The notes below the pieces were generated by a model. The model saw only the letters and a program-made list of their open reading frames with translations, did not search any database and had not been told where the DNA came from. This document shows positions 47,705 to 57,800 of a DNA stretch of 64,000 bases, piece by piece. How positions within the stretch are numbered: the stretch's first letter is position 1; every line of letters begins with the position of its first letter. The translations under genes and the position numbers were made by a program. Source of the stretch: Pseudolabrys sp. FHR47 (GTDB lineage Bacteria; Pseudomonadota; Alphaproteobacteria; Rhizobiales; Xanthobacteraceae); the NCBI RefSeq assembly GCF_005153485.1, contig NZ_CP039740.1, positions 1,429,001 to 1,493,000 of the forward strand, given 5' to 3'.

Positions 47705-49144
47705 ATGGCGAAAATACCGATCATCGGCGATTGGCCGGACTGGCTGAGCGAAACGCCCAATCTCACCGAACTGGCCAAGGGCTCGACCGTATGGCTCGCG
47801 GTGACCGGCCTGTCGCGCGCCGGTAAGACGGTGTTCATCACCTCGCTGGTCCACAATCTCTTGTCGGCGCTGCATAACCCGAACCGTATGCCGCTGCTGC
47901 AGGCGGTTGGCGAGGGGCGGCTGATCGCCGCGCAGCTCGAGGCCGCGCGCGCCCACACGCTGCCGCGCTTTCCCTATGCCGCCAATATCGAGGCCATGGC
48001 CGGCACGCCGTCGGTATGGCCGGAGCCGACCGCGGATATCTCGGAGATCGGCGTCGATATCCGCTTCGCGCCGACCGGGCTCGTTGGCCAATTGCTCGGG
48101 TCCATCGGCGGCAGCGCCGCGACGCTCAAGCTACGTATCGTCGATTATCCCGGCGAGTGGCTGCTCGATCTGCCGCTCCTGTCGCAGAGCTATGCCGACT
48201 GGTCGCGCGCAACGCTGGCGCTGTGGAAGCGCGGCCTGCGCGCCGACATCGCCCGCGATTTCATTGCCTTTGCCGGCGAGCACCCGGCGTCCGAGATCGC
48301 CAGCGATGCCGTCGCCAAAGAGGCGCACGATCTCTACCGCGCGCTGCTCGTCACTGCGCGCGACAAGCATGGCCTCAGCTATCTGCAGCCCGGCCGCTTC
48401 GTCCGCCCTGGCGTGCTGGCCGACGCGCCTTATCTGTGGTTCGCGCCGCTCGAAGTCGCCGATGGTGTCGATCGCTTCAGCGCCGGTTCGCTCGGCGGCC
48501 TGATGCAGGAGCGCTTCGAAGTCTACAAGCGCGAGGTCGTCGAGAAATTCTACGCCGACTATTTCCGCAATTACGGGCGGCAGATCGTGCTGGTCGACGT
48601 GCTGGGCGCGCTGCTCGCCGGCCGCGAGGCCTTCGAGGACACGCGCCTTGCCACCGAAGCCATCCTGCAAAGTTTCCGCTACGGCCAGCACAATATCCTC
48701 ACCCGTATCCTGGGCGCCTCGCGCGTCGAGAAGGTGCTGTTCGCCGCCACCAAGGCCGACCACATCCCGGATCGCCAGCGCGAACACATGAGCGCGCTCT
48801 TGCGCAACATGGCGGCGCTGCCGGTTTTGTCGGCGCGGGGCCGCGACGCCGATATCGAGGTGATGTCGCTCGCGTCCGTCGCATCCACCATCGAGGCGAC
48901 GCAAGTGATCGACGGCCGCGACGTCGAGGTGGTGGTCGGCCGCAAGGTCGGCTCGGCCAAGCAGGCGAAGTTCTTAAGCGGTGAGGTGCCGGTGCGGCCG
49001 CCACGGCCCGATCAATGGGGCACGCCGTTCCTCGACGTGCCGGTGTTCGAGCCGCCGCTGATCGATCCGGCCCCCGTCGACGGCATTCCGCATATCAATC
49101 TCGATCTCGCGCTCGACTATCTGATCGGAGACCGGCTGCAATGA
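47705..49144 (+). CDS. YcjX-family P-loop NTPase
   Basis: A 479-residue protein of the YcjX (DUF463) family. The P-loop is GLSRAGKTVFITSLVHNLL (residues about 35-53). LRIVDYPGEWLLDLPLLSQS has the Walker B-like aspartate and a switch II-type loop, and LFAATKADHIPDRQR is the base-specificity TKAD motif, so it binds GTP. Members are dynamin/GTPase-like and are linked to envelope stress. ATG 47705 is chosen; TTG 47696 is possible. It overlaps the next gene by ATGA, matching the ycjX-ycjF pairing in other proteobacteria. Confidence 0.92.
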   Translation: MAKIPIIGDWPDWLSETPNLTELAKGSTVWLAVTGLSRAGKTVFITSLVHNLLSALHNPNRMPLLQAVGEGRLIAAQLEAARAHTLPRFPYAANIEAMAGTPSVWPEPTADISEIGVDIRFAPTGLVGQLLGSIGGSAATLKLRIVDYPGEWLLDLPLLSQSYADWSRATLALWKRGLRADIARDFIAFAGEHPASEIASDAVAKEAHDLYRALLVTARDKHGLSYLQPGRFVRPGVLADAPYLWFAPLEVADGVDRFSAGSLGGLMQERFEVYKREVVEKFYADYFRNYGRQIVLVDVLGALLAGREAFEDTRLATEAILQSFRYGQHNILTRILGASRVEKVLFAATKADHIPDRQREHMSALLRNMAALPVLSARGRDADIEVMSLASVASTIEATQVIDGRDVEVVVGRKVGSAKQAKFLSGEVPVRPPRPDQWGTPFLDVPVFEPPLIDPAPVDGIPHINLDLALDYLIGDRLQ

Positions 49145-50178
49145 GCGATCCGCGTCAGCCCAGCACGCCCCAAAGTCGCCCCTTCGTCATCGAAGAGGAC
49201 GTGCTCGACGCCGCCGCGGCGGCGCGGCCGGGTTCGCCCATGGTGTTCGCCACCGAAGAGACAGAACGGGTCGTGCCGCGCGAGCGCGCCGTCGTCGCCC
49301 CGGCGGCGCCGCAGCCACGACGCGGCAGCGTCTGGCGACGTGTCGGCCTGTGGGGCATTGGCATTGCCATTGCCGGTTGGCTCGGTATTGACGCCTATCA
49401 GTGGATCGTTGCCGCCTTCGCGTCGAGCGCCACACTCGGCTGGCTGGCGAGTGGCGCGGTCGCCGCCGGCGTTGGCGGCGCGCTGATCATCATCGGCCGC
49501 GAGGTGCGCAGCTTTGTTCGCCTCACCAGCGTCGAGGCCATTCACGACAAGCTCGCCGCGAAGACCTTGCGCCCCGCCGAGATGCGCAACGCCGTGCGCG
49601 AGGTGCTCAGCGTCGTGCCGAAGGATCGCGAGATGCAGAGCGCGATCGAAACCTATCAGCGCCAGTTGCAGCAGCATCACACGCCGGCGCAGCAGATCGA
49701 GATGCTGTCGCGCACGGTGATGACGCCGCTCGACCGCCGCGCCGAAGCGGTCGTCCGCCGCGCCACGGCGCAGGCGCTTGGCATTACGGCCGTATCGCCG
49801 ACGGCTTTGACCGACGTCGTGTTCTTCGTCGCCATGGCGGTGCGCATGGTGCGCGCGGTCGCCGCCGTCTATGGCCACCGGCCGACGGCCGCCGCGACTG
49901 TCCACCTGCTGCGCCGGCTGGTGGTCGAGGCCGGCCGCCTCGGTGTCGTGGATATGGCCAGCATGGGCCTCACCCAGCATCTCGGCGGCGCCATTGCCGA
50001 ACGGCTCGCCGCCTCGACGGCGGAATCGCTTTATGCGGGGCAGCGCATGGCCCGCATCGGCCTCGTCACCATGAGCATGTGTCGCCCGGTACCGTTCGAG
50101 CCGGGCGAGATGCCGGGCATGTTCTCGTCGCTGGTCGGTAACCTGTTCAGCCGCACTTCGGCGCCAAAGAACCCCTGA
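49141..50178 (+). CDS. YcjF-like DUF697 membrane protein (TIGR01620 type)
   Basis: A 345-residue inner-membrane protein. The soluble N-terminus contains FVIEEDVLDAAAAA. There are two membrane helices (about 65-85 and 95-115, WGIGIAIAGWLGIDAYQWIV and GAVAAGVGGALIIIG) and a DUF697 domain at the C-terminal half (ALGITAVSPTALTDVVFFVA). It ends SSLVGNLFSRTSAPKNP. It is translationally coupled to ycjX and likely its partner. A decayed copy of this C-terminus lies at 51607-51729. Confidence 0.9.
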   Translation: MSDPRQPSTPQSRPFVIEEDVLDAAAAARPGSPMVFATEETERVVPRERAVVAPAAPQPRRGSVWRRVGLWGIGIAIAGWLGIDAYQWIVAAFASSATLGWLASGAVAAGVGGALIIIGREVRSFVRLTSVEAIHDKLAAKTLRPAEMRNAVREVLSVVPKDREMQSAIETYQRQLQQHHTPAQQIEMLSRTVMTPLDRRAEAVVRRATAQALGITAVSPTALTDVVFFVAMAVRMVRAVAAVYGHRPTAAATVHLLRRLVVEAGRLGVVDMASMGLTQHLGGAIAERLAASTAESLYAGQRMARIGLVTMSMCRPVPFEPGEMPGMFSSLVGNLFSRTSAPKNP

Positions 50179-50187
50179 CGTTGCGCT

Positions 50188-50910
50188 TCAAGCGCCGGCA
50201 GTGCTTACCGAACGAGGATGATCGGCGAGAAGAACGCCCACCAGGGAATTGTGAACTTCGAGATGTCCATTGTAATCGATGAAGCCCAGTTTGCGGAACT
50301 TGTTCATGAAGTGGCTGACGCGTGAACGGGTGGTCCCGATCATTTCCGCGAGAGTCTCTTGACTGATCTTCGCCACAATGGGTTCGGCCTTGCCGTCTTT
50401 TCCAAAATTCGCCAGCAGCAACAACAGCCGCGCCAGCCGCTTTTCAGTCGAATTGAAGAGCTGATCGACAAGGTCCTCTTCGACCCGGGCATTCCTGGCC
50501 AGAATATGTGAGACAAACATCTGCGAGAAGGCGGGCTCATCAAGAAGGACCCGTTGCAGCTCCTTCTTGGAGACCCGCATCAACTCACATTCCGTCATCG
50601 CCGAGGCTGTGGCCAAACGTTTTTCCTGCCCGATCAAGCATCCTTCTCCGACGAACTCGTCTCGCCCCAGAAGTGCGACGATGGCTTCCTTGCCTTGCTT
50701 GGATATGACGGAAACTTTGACTTTGCCCTTCTTGATGTAGAAGACGGCGTCGGCATCGGCGCCTTGGGCGAATACAATTTCTTTCTTCGAATATTTGCAG
50801 ATGTCGCGGCCGACGCCTGTGGTCGTCAGAAACGCAGACGGATTGAACGGCGCGCGTGCACCGGGGGCACCTTTCTTGGCGGGTGATCGGGATTTCGGCT
50901 TGCTGGGCAT
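50188..50910 (-). CDS. Crp/Fnr-family transcriptional regulator
   Basis: A 240-residue regulator. A basic N-terminal tail (PSKPKSRSPAKKG) is followed by a cyclic-nucleotide-binding-like beta roll (about 40-130, FAQGADADAVFYIKKGKVKV and GEGCLIGQEKR). A dimer helix and a winged helix-turn-helix follow (KISQETLAEMIGTTRSRVSH, then KLGFIDYNGHLEVHNSL). No N-terminal Fnr-type cysteines are present, so it is not an iron-sulphur oxygen sensor. It lies ten bases after the convergent ycjF-like gene and is one of two genes between that gene and a remnant of its 3' end. Confidence 0.94.
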   Translation of the reverse strand: MPSKPKSRSPAKKGAPGARAPFNPSAFLTTTGVGRDICKYSKKEIVFAQGADADAVFYIKKGKVKVSVISKQGKEAIVALLGRDEFVGEGCLIGQEKRLATASAMTECELMRVSKKELQRVLLDEPAFSQMFVSHILARNARVEEDLVDQLFNSTEKRLARLLLLLANFGKDGKAEPIVAKISQETLAEMIGTTRSRVSHFMNKFRKLGFIDYNGHLEVHNSLVGVLLADHPRSVSTAGA

Positions 50911-51218
50911 TGTCGCTCTTTCCGTTCATACGGAGTTCATTCGCGGCCGCCGTCCGCGTGGCACGGTGTCTAGTATGTTACTTTGTATCAGAAATATGCG
51001 GGCTGAGGTTATTCAAATCCCATAGACCGGTGCGCATTGGATCGCCGGCGTGAACCTCGCCCCTGCGCGCATTTGACCCGCAACAATCGGAAAACATGGT
51101 CTGTTTGGAACAGCTATTGGTCGGGCCATGGTTCACCCTGTCATGATCACCGGATAGTTCAGGCAATGGTGGCTGAGAGACAGTACCGCGCTCCCGCCCG
51201 TGATTCAGGGAGGTAAAG
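50911..51218. other. Divergent intergenic region, crp-like to 97-residue gene
   Basis: 308 bases with moderately AT-rich stretches (50970-51020 and 51085-51120) that may hold divergent promoters. tgtttggaacagctattg at 51101-51118 is a partly symmetric site. No gene is seen. Strong ribosome site GGGAGG closes the region before the next ATG. Confidence 0.4.
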
Positions 51219-51512
51219 ATGAATTTCGCTCATACCGACGACGGATGCTTCGACGACAGCGCACTCCTTGTGATGGGAGCCGCATTCGATCAGGCCTGCC
51301 TATCGCTGCGCCATCTTTCGCGTGACTATCAAACGCGCGAGTTGCTGGCGCTACGCATTATTGGAGCGGCCATACGAGGCGAGCGCGATCCTATTCGTCT
51401 CTGTTCGTACGCCATGATCGGCTTTCATGTCGATGACCGTCCCAAACTGATGACAGCGCAGGCCTATTTGCCCCCCAGCCCCGTCTGCGCTGCGGTCGCG
51501 CGCGTTGCGTGA
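51219..51512 (+). CDS. Hypothetical protein, 97 residues
   Basis: It has an excellent ribosome site (GGGAGGTAAAG then ATG). It starts MNFAHTDDGCFDDSALLVMG and has a helical middle (FDQACLSLRHLSRDYQTREL, then LLALRIIGAAIRGERDPIRL). There is no signal peptide or membrane helix. It resembles the small hypothetical proteins common in Hyphomicrobiales that carry a DxSALxxMGxAFDxAC start; function unknown. It is divergent from the Crp/Fnr gene. Confidence 0.8.
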   Translation: MNFAHTDDGCFDDSALLVMGAAFDQACLSLRHLSRDYQTRELLALRIIGAAIRGERDPIRLCSYAMIGFHVDDRPKLMTAQAYLPPSPVCAAVARVA

Positions 51513-51606
51513 CCAACGGGCCCGGCCAGCACCCCCTGGCCGGGCCCTGAACATTGCAAGTGTCACCCGCGGAAGAAGATCGCGGCTCTGTGCCGGGAAT
51601 CGGTCA

Positions 51607-51729
51607 TTCGGTGGCGCTGTTGCCAAGCGGCTCGCCAGTTCGACCGCAGACTCGCTCCAGTTCTGGTCGCTGGTCGGTAACCTGTTCGGGCGGAAGGCGG
51701 CGGGCGACAAGATGGTGGCCGAAAAATGA
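51607..51729 (+). pseudogene. Remnant of a ycjF-like (DUF697) 3' end
   Basis: In the frame ending at TGA 51727-51729 this reads FGGAVAKRLASSTADSLQ, then FWSLVGNLFGRKAAGDKMVA and EK. The intact gene at 49141 has GGAIAERLAASTAESL, about 27 further residues, then SSLVGNLFSRTSAPKNP. The remnant lacks the roughly 27-residue middle. ctggtcggtaacctgttc (18 bases) is identical in both. No start or upstream body exists, so it is a decayed 3' end. Confidence 0.8.
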
Positions 51730-51803
51730 CCCGGTAAGCCGGGTTCCACAGGCGCCGACCCCGGGTATTCACCCGGGCGGCGCCGCGCTAATATCCCCGG
51801 CGC

Positions 51804-52835
51804 ATGATCGACGCCCGGATTCTGTTCGCCAGAGGGAAGGCAGCCCTGGACATTGCGGGACCGACAATCGGTTCGGTCCCGCTCATGTTTGCGCGTGGTT
51901 TGGCGCGGGCGGCTGTGCCATTGACCTGGATGTCGCTGGGCTTTGCCACGGTGGGCGCGATTGCCGCGACCGCGGCGTATCTACCGCTGCATCAAGGTCG
52001 CTCGGCCGTTGCGCCGCAGCCGGTGGTTTCCAAAGCGCCGGGCACGTCGCCGCGCGCCTCCGATTTTGCCGAGCGTTGGCACGACGAGTGGGTCCAGCTT
52101 GCCGGCCGCGTCGGCGTACCGTCGCAAATGATGCAGAGAAGGCGCTACGACAGTTCGCTGTGGGTCGCCACACCGTCGCCTTATGCATCGCGTTTCACGC
52201 GCAATGATGCGGGCAGCATGACTGTCGCAACGCCTTTGCCGCTGCCGCGGCCCGATGGCATGACGCGGCCGGTTGTCGCCGCCGTCACGCAGCCAGCGAA
52301 CGAAACGCGCCTCGCGTCGCTGCCGCCGCAACCGGAGCCGCCGGCGCAGCCGTCCGAGCCCGGTATCCTCGATAAACTGTTCGGCGATCCGGACCGCGCC
52401 GCGAAGGACCTGCTGGCCGCTTATCCCAGGACGGTGCTGTACGACATCACCAAGCGTGCCGTTTATATGCCGGATGGCACCAAGCTGGAGGCGCATTCGG
52501 GATTCGGCGAGTGGATGGACGATCCTGAATCGGTGCACCGCAAGAATGTCGGCGTGACACCGCCCAACGTCTATGCCGTCAGCTTCCGGGAAAAGCCGTT
52601 CCATGGCGTTCGAGCCTTGCGCATGAAGCCGGTTGGTGACGGCAAGATGTATGGCCGCGACGGCATCCTGGCGCATTCGTTCCTGCTGGGTGAGGCGGGC
52701 GCGTCGAACGGCTGTATCTCCATCCGCGAGTACGACACGTTCCTGAAAGCGTACGAGGACGGGCACTTCAACCAGATCATCGTCGTGCGCAGCATCGACG
52801 AGCCGCTGCCGCGCTTGCTGGCGAGCGCGCAATAA
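51804..52835 (+). CDS. DUF2778/Tlde1-like (L,D-transpeptidase-like) membrane protein
   Basis: A 343-residue protein. One membrane helix (about 35-60, LTWMSLGFATVGAIAATAAY) is followed by a Pro-rich linker. The C-terminal DUF2778 domain (about 200-330) has VLYDITKRAVYMPDGTKLEA, RDGILAHSFLLGEAGASNGC and ISIREYDTFLKAYEDGHFNQ. The His and Cys pair (AHSF, SNGCIS) is the layout of the active site of L,D-transpeptidase-like enzymes; this family includes Tlde1 toxins and housekeeping relatives. As it has a membrane anchor and no immunity gene nearby, a housekeeping wall role is likelier. Confidence 0.88.
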   Translation: MIDARILFARGKAALDIAGPTIGSVPLMFARGLARAAVPLTWMSLGFATVGAIAATAAYLPLHQGRSAVAPQPVVSKAPGTSPRASDFAERWHDEWVQLAGRVGVPSQMMQRRRYDSSLWVATPSPYASRFTRNDAGSMTVATPLPLPRPDGMTRPVVAAVTQPANETRLASLPPQPEPPAQPSEPGILDKLFGDPDRAAKDLLAAYPRTVLYDITKRAVYMPDGTKLEAHSGFGEWMDDPESVHRKNVGVTPPNVYAVSFREKPFHGVRALRMKPVGDGKMYGRDGILAHSFLLGEAGASNGCISIREYDTFLKAYEDGHFNQIIVVRSIDEPLPRLLASAQ

Positions 52836-52973
52836 CAGGGCCGGTCGCGGGTTTCCCGGTCCGCGGGAGCCGAAAAATATCCCCAGCCCGGTTCCGGCGT
52901 TAACCAATTCTTAACGAAACCGTTTTCCGGCCCGGCCGCCCGGCTATCCTCGTACCGTCGAGGAGCAGCCACG

Positions 52974-53177
52974 ATGACGACCCGGATGGCGGCGGTCAGG
53001 ACCGCATTCAGCAATTTCGCCTCTCGCGACTTTTCCGTCGCGCGGAAAGCGCTGCGTGTGGGCGCCAAGGGTGCGTTCTTCGTTTTTATGGCGTTCATGA
53101 TCGTCACTTACGCCGTGTCTGTCAGCCAGAGCGCGCCGCCGCCGCCGGAGCCGCCGGCGGAAAAACTGTATTCCTGA
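52974..53177 (+). CDS. Small single-pass membrane protein
   Basis: A 67-residue protein with GAGGAG upstream of the ATG. A basic N-terminus (MTTRMAAVRTAFSNFASRDF) is followed by one membrane helix (about 32-50, AFFVFMAFMIVTYAVSV) and a proline-rich end (SAPPPPEPPAEKLYS). The N-terminus is likely cytoplasmic. No family is recognised; it stands alone between the DUF2778 gene and the FAD dehydrogenase. Confidence 0.7.
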   Translation: MTTRMAAVRTAFSNFASRDFSVARKALRVGAKGAFFVFMAFMIVTYAVSVSQSAPPPPEPPAEKLYS

Positions 53178-53277
53178 TTGCCCGGTATCGGCTTGCGATC
53201 CTGTTGCGCCGCAGCTTGACGAGCGCCCTGCGCCCCGACAGGTTGCCCGCTCTCTCCTTGATCAGCCGGGGCTCACC

Positions 53278-54690
53278 GTGACCGCCGATACCGTTGCCGA
53301 CACCGCCAATCCGACCCGTTTTGCCGCCGCCATCGCCGAGTTGCAGGCGGCGTTCGGCAACCGCGTCGTCACCTCCCGCGCGGTCCGCGAGCAGCACGGC
53401 AACACGGTGACCTGGATCGTCAACCAGGCGCCGGACGCGGTGGTCTATCCGCAGTCGACCGAAGATGTGCAGCGGGTCGTCCTCATCTGCGCCAAACACG
53501 GCATGCCGATCATTCCCTTCGGCACCGGTTCGTCGCTCGAAGGCCATGTCAACGCGCCGCAGGGCGGAGTGTCGATCGACTTCCGCGACATGAACCGGCT
53601 GGTCGCGGTCCATGCGGAAGATCTCGACTGCGTCGTGCAGCCCGGCATCACGCGTAAAGAGCTGAACGAGCAACTCCGCGACAGCGGTCTCTTTTTCCCG
53701 ATCGATCCCGGCGCCAATGCCTCGCTCGGCGGCATGGCGGCGACGCGCGCCTCCGGCACCAACGCGGTGCGCTACGGCACCATGAAGGACAATGTGCTGA
53801 CCATGAAGGTCGTGCTGGCGAACGGCGAGGTGATCGACACCGCGCGCCGCGCCAAGAAGACCTCGGCCGGCTACGATCTGACCCGGCTGATGGTTGGTTC
53901 GGAAGGTACGCTCGGCATCATCACCGAACTGACGCTCAAGCTCGCCGGCATTCCCGAAGCCATCGCCGGCGGCCGCTGTCCGTTCCCGTCGGTCGAGGCG
54001 GCCTGCAACGCCACCATCATGACCATTCAGTCCGGCATTCCGGTGGCGCGGATCGAGTTGCTCGATGCCTTGCAGGTGAAGGCGCTCAATATGGCGTCCA
54101 AGACCGGATTGCCGGAAACCACATTGCTGCTGATGGAATTCCACGGCAGCGAAGCTTCCGTCGCCGAGCAGTCCGAGCGCTTCGGCGAGATCGCGGCGGA
54201 ATTCGGCGGCGGGCCGTTCGTATGGACCGCGCAGGCCGAGGAGCGCACCAAGCTATGGGAAGCGCGGCATAACGCCGCCTTCGCCAATTTCCAGCTCCGG
54301 CCCGGTGCGGCGATGATCGCGACCGACGTCTGCGTGCCGATTTCACGGCTGGCCGACTGCGTGACGGAAACACAGGCCGATCTCACGGAAAACAACATGG
54401 TCGCGCCGATCGTCGGCCATGTCGGAGACGGCAATTTCCACCTGACCTTGCTGGTGGACTTGACCAGCGCCGACGAGGTGGCGCGCGCCAAGGCGATTTC
54501 CGACCGGCTGGTCAAGCGGGCGCTGGCCATGGACGGAACCTCGACCGGTGAGCATGGCGTCGGCCAGGGCAAGACCAAATACATGGAAGCGGAACACGGC
54601 GCCGCCGGCGTCGAGGTGATGCGGGCGATCAAGCGGGCGCTCGATCCGCTGAATATCCTCAACCCGGGCAAGATGCTGCCGGCCAGTTGA
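53278..54690 (+). CDS. FAD-linked oxidase, D-lactate/glycolate dehydrogenase type
   Basis: A 470-residue VAO-family flavoprotein starting with GTG. The FAD-binding PCMH domain (residues about 45-225) has IIPFGTGSSLEGHVNAPQGG and FPIDPGANASLGGMAATRAS, and a FAD-oxidase C-terminal domain follows (VGHVGDGNFHLTLLV; TGEHGVGQGKTKYM). These are the signatures of GlcD/DLD-like 2-hydroxyacid dehydrogenases that pass electrons to the respiratory chain. The DLD-type single-gene form is favoured, since no glcE or glcF follows. The exact substrate is unknown. Confidence 0.93.
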   Translation: MTADTVADTANPTRFAAAIAELQAAFGNRVVTSRAVREQHGNTVTWIVNQAPDAVVYPQSTEDVQRVVLICAKHGMPIIPFGTGSSLEGHVNAPQGGVSIDFRDMNRLVAVHAEDLDCVVQPGITRKELNEQLRDSGLFFPIDPGANASLGGMAATRASGTNAVRYGTMKDNVLTMKVVLANGEVIDTARRAKKTSAGYDLTRLMVGSEGTLGIITELTLKLAGIPEAIAGGRCPFPSVEAACNATIMTIQSGIPVARIELLDALQVKALNMASKTGLPETTLLLMEFHGSEASVAEQSERFGEIAAEFGGGPFVWTAQAEERTKLWEARHNAAFANFQLRPGAAMIATDVCVPISRLADCVTETQADLTENNMVAPIVGHVGDGNFHLTLLVDLTSADEVARAKAISDRLVKRALAMDGTSTGEHGVGQGKTKYMEAEHGAAGVEVMRAIKRALDPLNILNPGKMLPAS

Positions 54691-54695
54691 GCGTT

Positions 54696-54732
54696 CATTC
54701 CGGGTTCGCGCTACGGGCGCCCCGGAATGACG
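54696..54732. repeat. Half-element palindrome after the FAD dehydrogenase
   Basis: cattccggg pairs with cccggaatg, with cgcgctacgggcg in the centre. It is the same hairpin as the arm of the element inside uvrD (46160-46196). It may act as a terminator for the dehydrogenase gene. Confidence 0.8.
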
Positions 54733-54837
54733 AGCAAGCGACATAGAATTGCCAACGGAAACCGCGAATAATGGCTTATATTGCCATGCGGTAAGGGCGC
54801 GCCGGCCGGGGGGCCGCGGCGTGCCGCGGGAGTTGGC

Positions 54838-57800
54838 GTGCAGACAACACTTCTCAGCGTGGCGGTTGCGATCATCCTGGCGCTGGTGGCGGCGCTGGTC
54901 GGACCGCTGCTGATCGACTGGAACGGCTATCGGCCGTTTTTCGAGGCGCAGGCGAGCCGCGTGATGGGCGCCGAGGTACGCGTCGCCGGCCCTATCGACC
55001 TGCGCCTGCTGCCGTCGCCCCGGCTGACACTCAACGACATCCAGGTGGGCGCGAGCCCGTCGGTTGCCCAGGCCAAGCCGCAGCCGGAAGGTGCTTCCGT
55101 CAAAGCGCGCTCGCTCGGCGTCGAGTTCGCGCTCGGGCCGCTGATGCGCGGCGAATGGCGGGCCACCGAGTTCACAATCAGCGGTCCCGAGGTCCATCTG
55201 ATTGCCGATGCCGCCGGCCAGGTGAGCACGCCCGGCATCGCATTCGCGTTCAATCCCGGCGACCTCGCTATCGAGAAGCTGAGCATCGAGGACGGCAAGT
55301 TCAGCGTCGCCAATCCGGATGGCGGCGCCGTGACGCTCGAACGCCTCTGGTTCAACGGCGATGCGCGCTCGCTGATCGGCCCGCTGAAAGGCGAGGGCGC
55401 GGTCACGATCGATAACGAGCTTTATCCCTTTCGTCTGTCGACCGGCCGCTATGGTGACGACGACACGCTCAAGCTCAAGATCAATATCGATCCGGTCAAC
55501 CGTCCGCTCAGCATCGAAACCGACGGTGTTTTGTCGCTGAAGGACGCACCGCAGTTCGAGGGAACGCTCAGGCTCGCCAAGCCCGTCGGCATCGCGCAGA
55601 AGAGCGGCGGCGGTCTGACGCAGCCATGGCGCATCACGGCGAAGCTGAAGGCCAACGCGCAGTCGGCGCTGATGGAGCAGGTCGAGTATCTTTACGGCAC
55701 GGACGAGCAGGGCGTGAAGCTCACCGGCGTCGCCGATTTCAAGTTCGGCAAGGAGCCGCGTTTCGACGGCGTGCTGTCGGGACGGCAGGTCGATCTCGAT
55801 CGCGTTCTGGTCTCGGAAGGCGGCGTGCGCCCGCCACCGGCCGCCGCCATTCGCGAACTGATCGAACTCGGCAGCGGTGCCTTCGCGCCGACATTCCCGA
55901 TCGCTGTCGGCATCGGCATCGATCAGGTGACGCTCGGCGGCGGTGCCGTGCAGAACCTGCGCGGCGATATCGTCAGCGATGCGCGTGGCTGGAATCTCGA
56001 CCGCTTCGAGTTCCGCGCGCCGGGCTATTCGCGCGTGCGGTTGTCCGGCCATCTGGCCGTGGACACGAATGGCGTTGCCTTCAGCGGCCCGGCCGAAGTC
56101 GATGCCAACGACCCGAAGATGCTGGCCGCCTGGCTCGAGGGGCAGGCCGACAAGGCAAAGCCGCTGGCACCGATCGATATCAGTCCGATCAGCATCCGCG
56201 GCGACGTCACGCTCGGCAGCGAGAAGATCGCCATTGAAAACCTGAAAGCCGAGTTCGATCGCAAGGTCGTGGCGGGCCGCTTCGCCTATGTGTTCGCCTC
56301 GCGTCAGGCGCAGGCCCGGCTCGATGCCGCGCTCAATGCGCCCGAACTCGACCTCGACGCCACGCTCGGTTTTGGCATGGCACTGATGTCCGGCTCGTCG
56401 CTGGAGCGGCCGCGCAACATGACGGTCGCCATCGACATCGGCCGCGCAACGGTCGGCGGTTTCACTGCCAGCAACGCGAGCGCGCGGCTCAAGGTGGACG
56501 GCAACGGTTTGCAGATCGACAAGCTCGCCGTCACCGATCTCGGCGGCGCGGCGTTCTCGGCAAGCGGCCGTATCGACACCAGTGGCGCAACGCCGCTCGG
56601 TAGCATCAATGTCGACCTCAATGCGCCGGAGATGGAACCGGTGCTGGCGGTGTTGCAGCGTTTCGCGCCGGGTGCCGTCGCCGCTCTGAGCGACAACGTG
56701 CCGACGATTTCGCCGGCCAATCTGCAGGCGAGGCTCACGATCGACGGCACGGCGCCGAAGGCCATCGCGCGCGTTGCGGTCGGCGGCCGGCTCGGCCGCC
56801 TGCGCGTCGCGCTCAATGGGCAAGGCAACGCCGATGCCGATGTGCTCAGTCGCGGCGACCTCAAGATCGACGGCAAGCTCGACTCCGAAGACGGTCGCGC
56901 GCTGATGACTGTGCTCGGCCTGAGCCGGTCGTTCAGTATCGAGCCGGGGCCGGCTGCGCTGGCGGTCTCTCTGAACGGCCCGGCCAATGGCGACCTGCGC
57001 GCCGATCTGCGGCTCACCGCCAAAGGACTGGAGGCGAAAGCCGCGGGCACCGCGCAACCTTTCGCGGCAACGCCGTCGGCATCGTTGCGCGCGACGATCG
57101 CGCGGGCCAATGTCGCGCCGCTGCGCGGGCCCGGGCGGGACGATGCCGCGCTGCCGGTGACATTCGACGGACGTGTCGCGTTGAAAGGCGGCGACGTATC
57201 GATCACCGACATCAACGCCACTGTCGGCGGCAGCCGCGTGCGCGGCAAGCTGGCGCTGGGTCCAGGCGCGCCGCGCCAAGTCTCCGGCGAGATCGAAGCC
57301 GATACGGTCGATACCGGCGGCCTCCTGGCCGCGGCGATCGGCATGCCGGAGACGGCAACCGGTCCGGGCAAACTCTGGCTGTGGTCGACCGAGCCGTTCG
57401 GCGAGGGCGTGTTCGGCAATCGCGCGGGCACCGTGACCTTCAAGGCGCGGCGTCTTGACGTGACGCGCCAGATTGCGGTTCGGGAGTTCCGTGCCGTGCT
57501 GCGCATGGCCGATCGCGAGTTCACGGTCGACGAGATGAGCGGCGATATCGGCGGTGGCGAACTTGGCGGCTCGATGACGTGGCGTGACACGGATCTAGGT
57601 CTGACCACCAAAGCGGAGCTCTCGGTGAAAGGCGCCGACGCCGCGACCTTGCTGCCGTCGGGGGCGCGTCCGCCGATCACCGGCAAGCTCGATCTGGCGA
57701 CTGAGGTGAGCGGCTCCGGCATGAGCCCGATCGCGCTGATTGGCTCGCTGCAGGGCGGCGGTACGGCGACGCTGACCGGCGGTCAACTGGCGGGACTGAA

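Noticed and set aside
54343..57279. 978-residue minus-strand frame across the asmA gene
   Set aside because: Very long but Arg/Ala/His/Asp-rich with no hydrophobic core pattern or motif; asmA signatures are on the plus strand.
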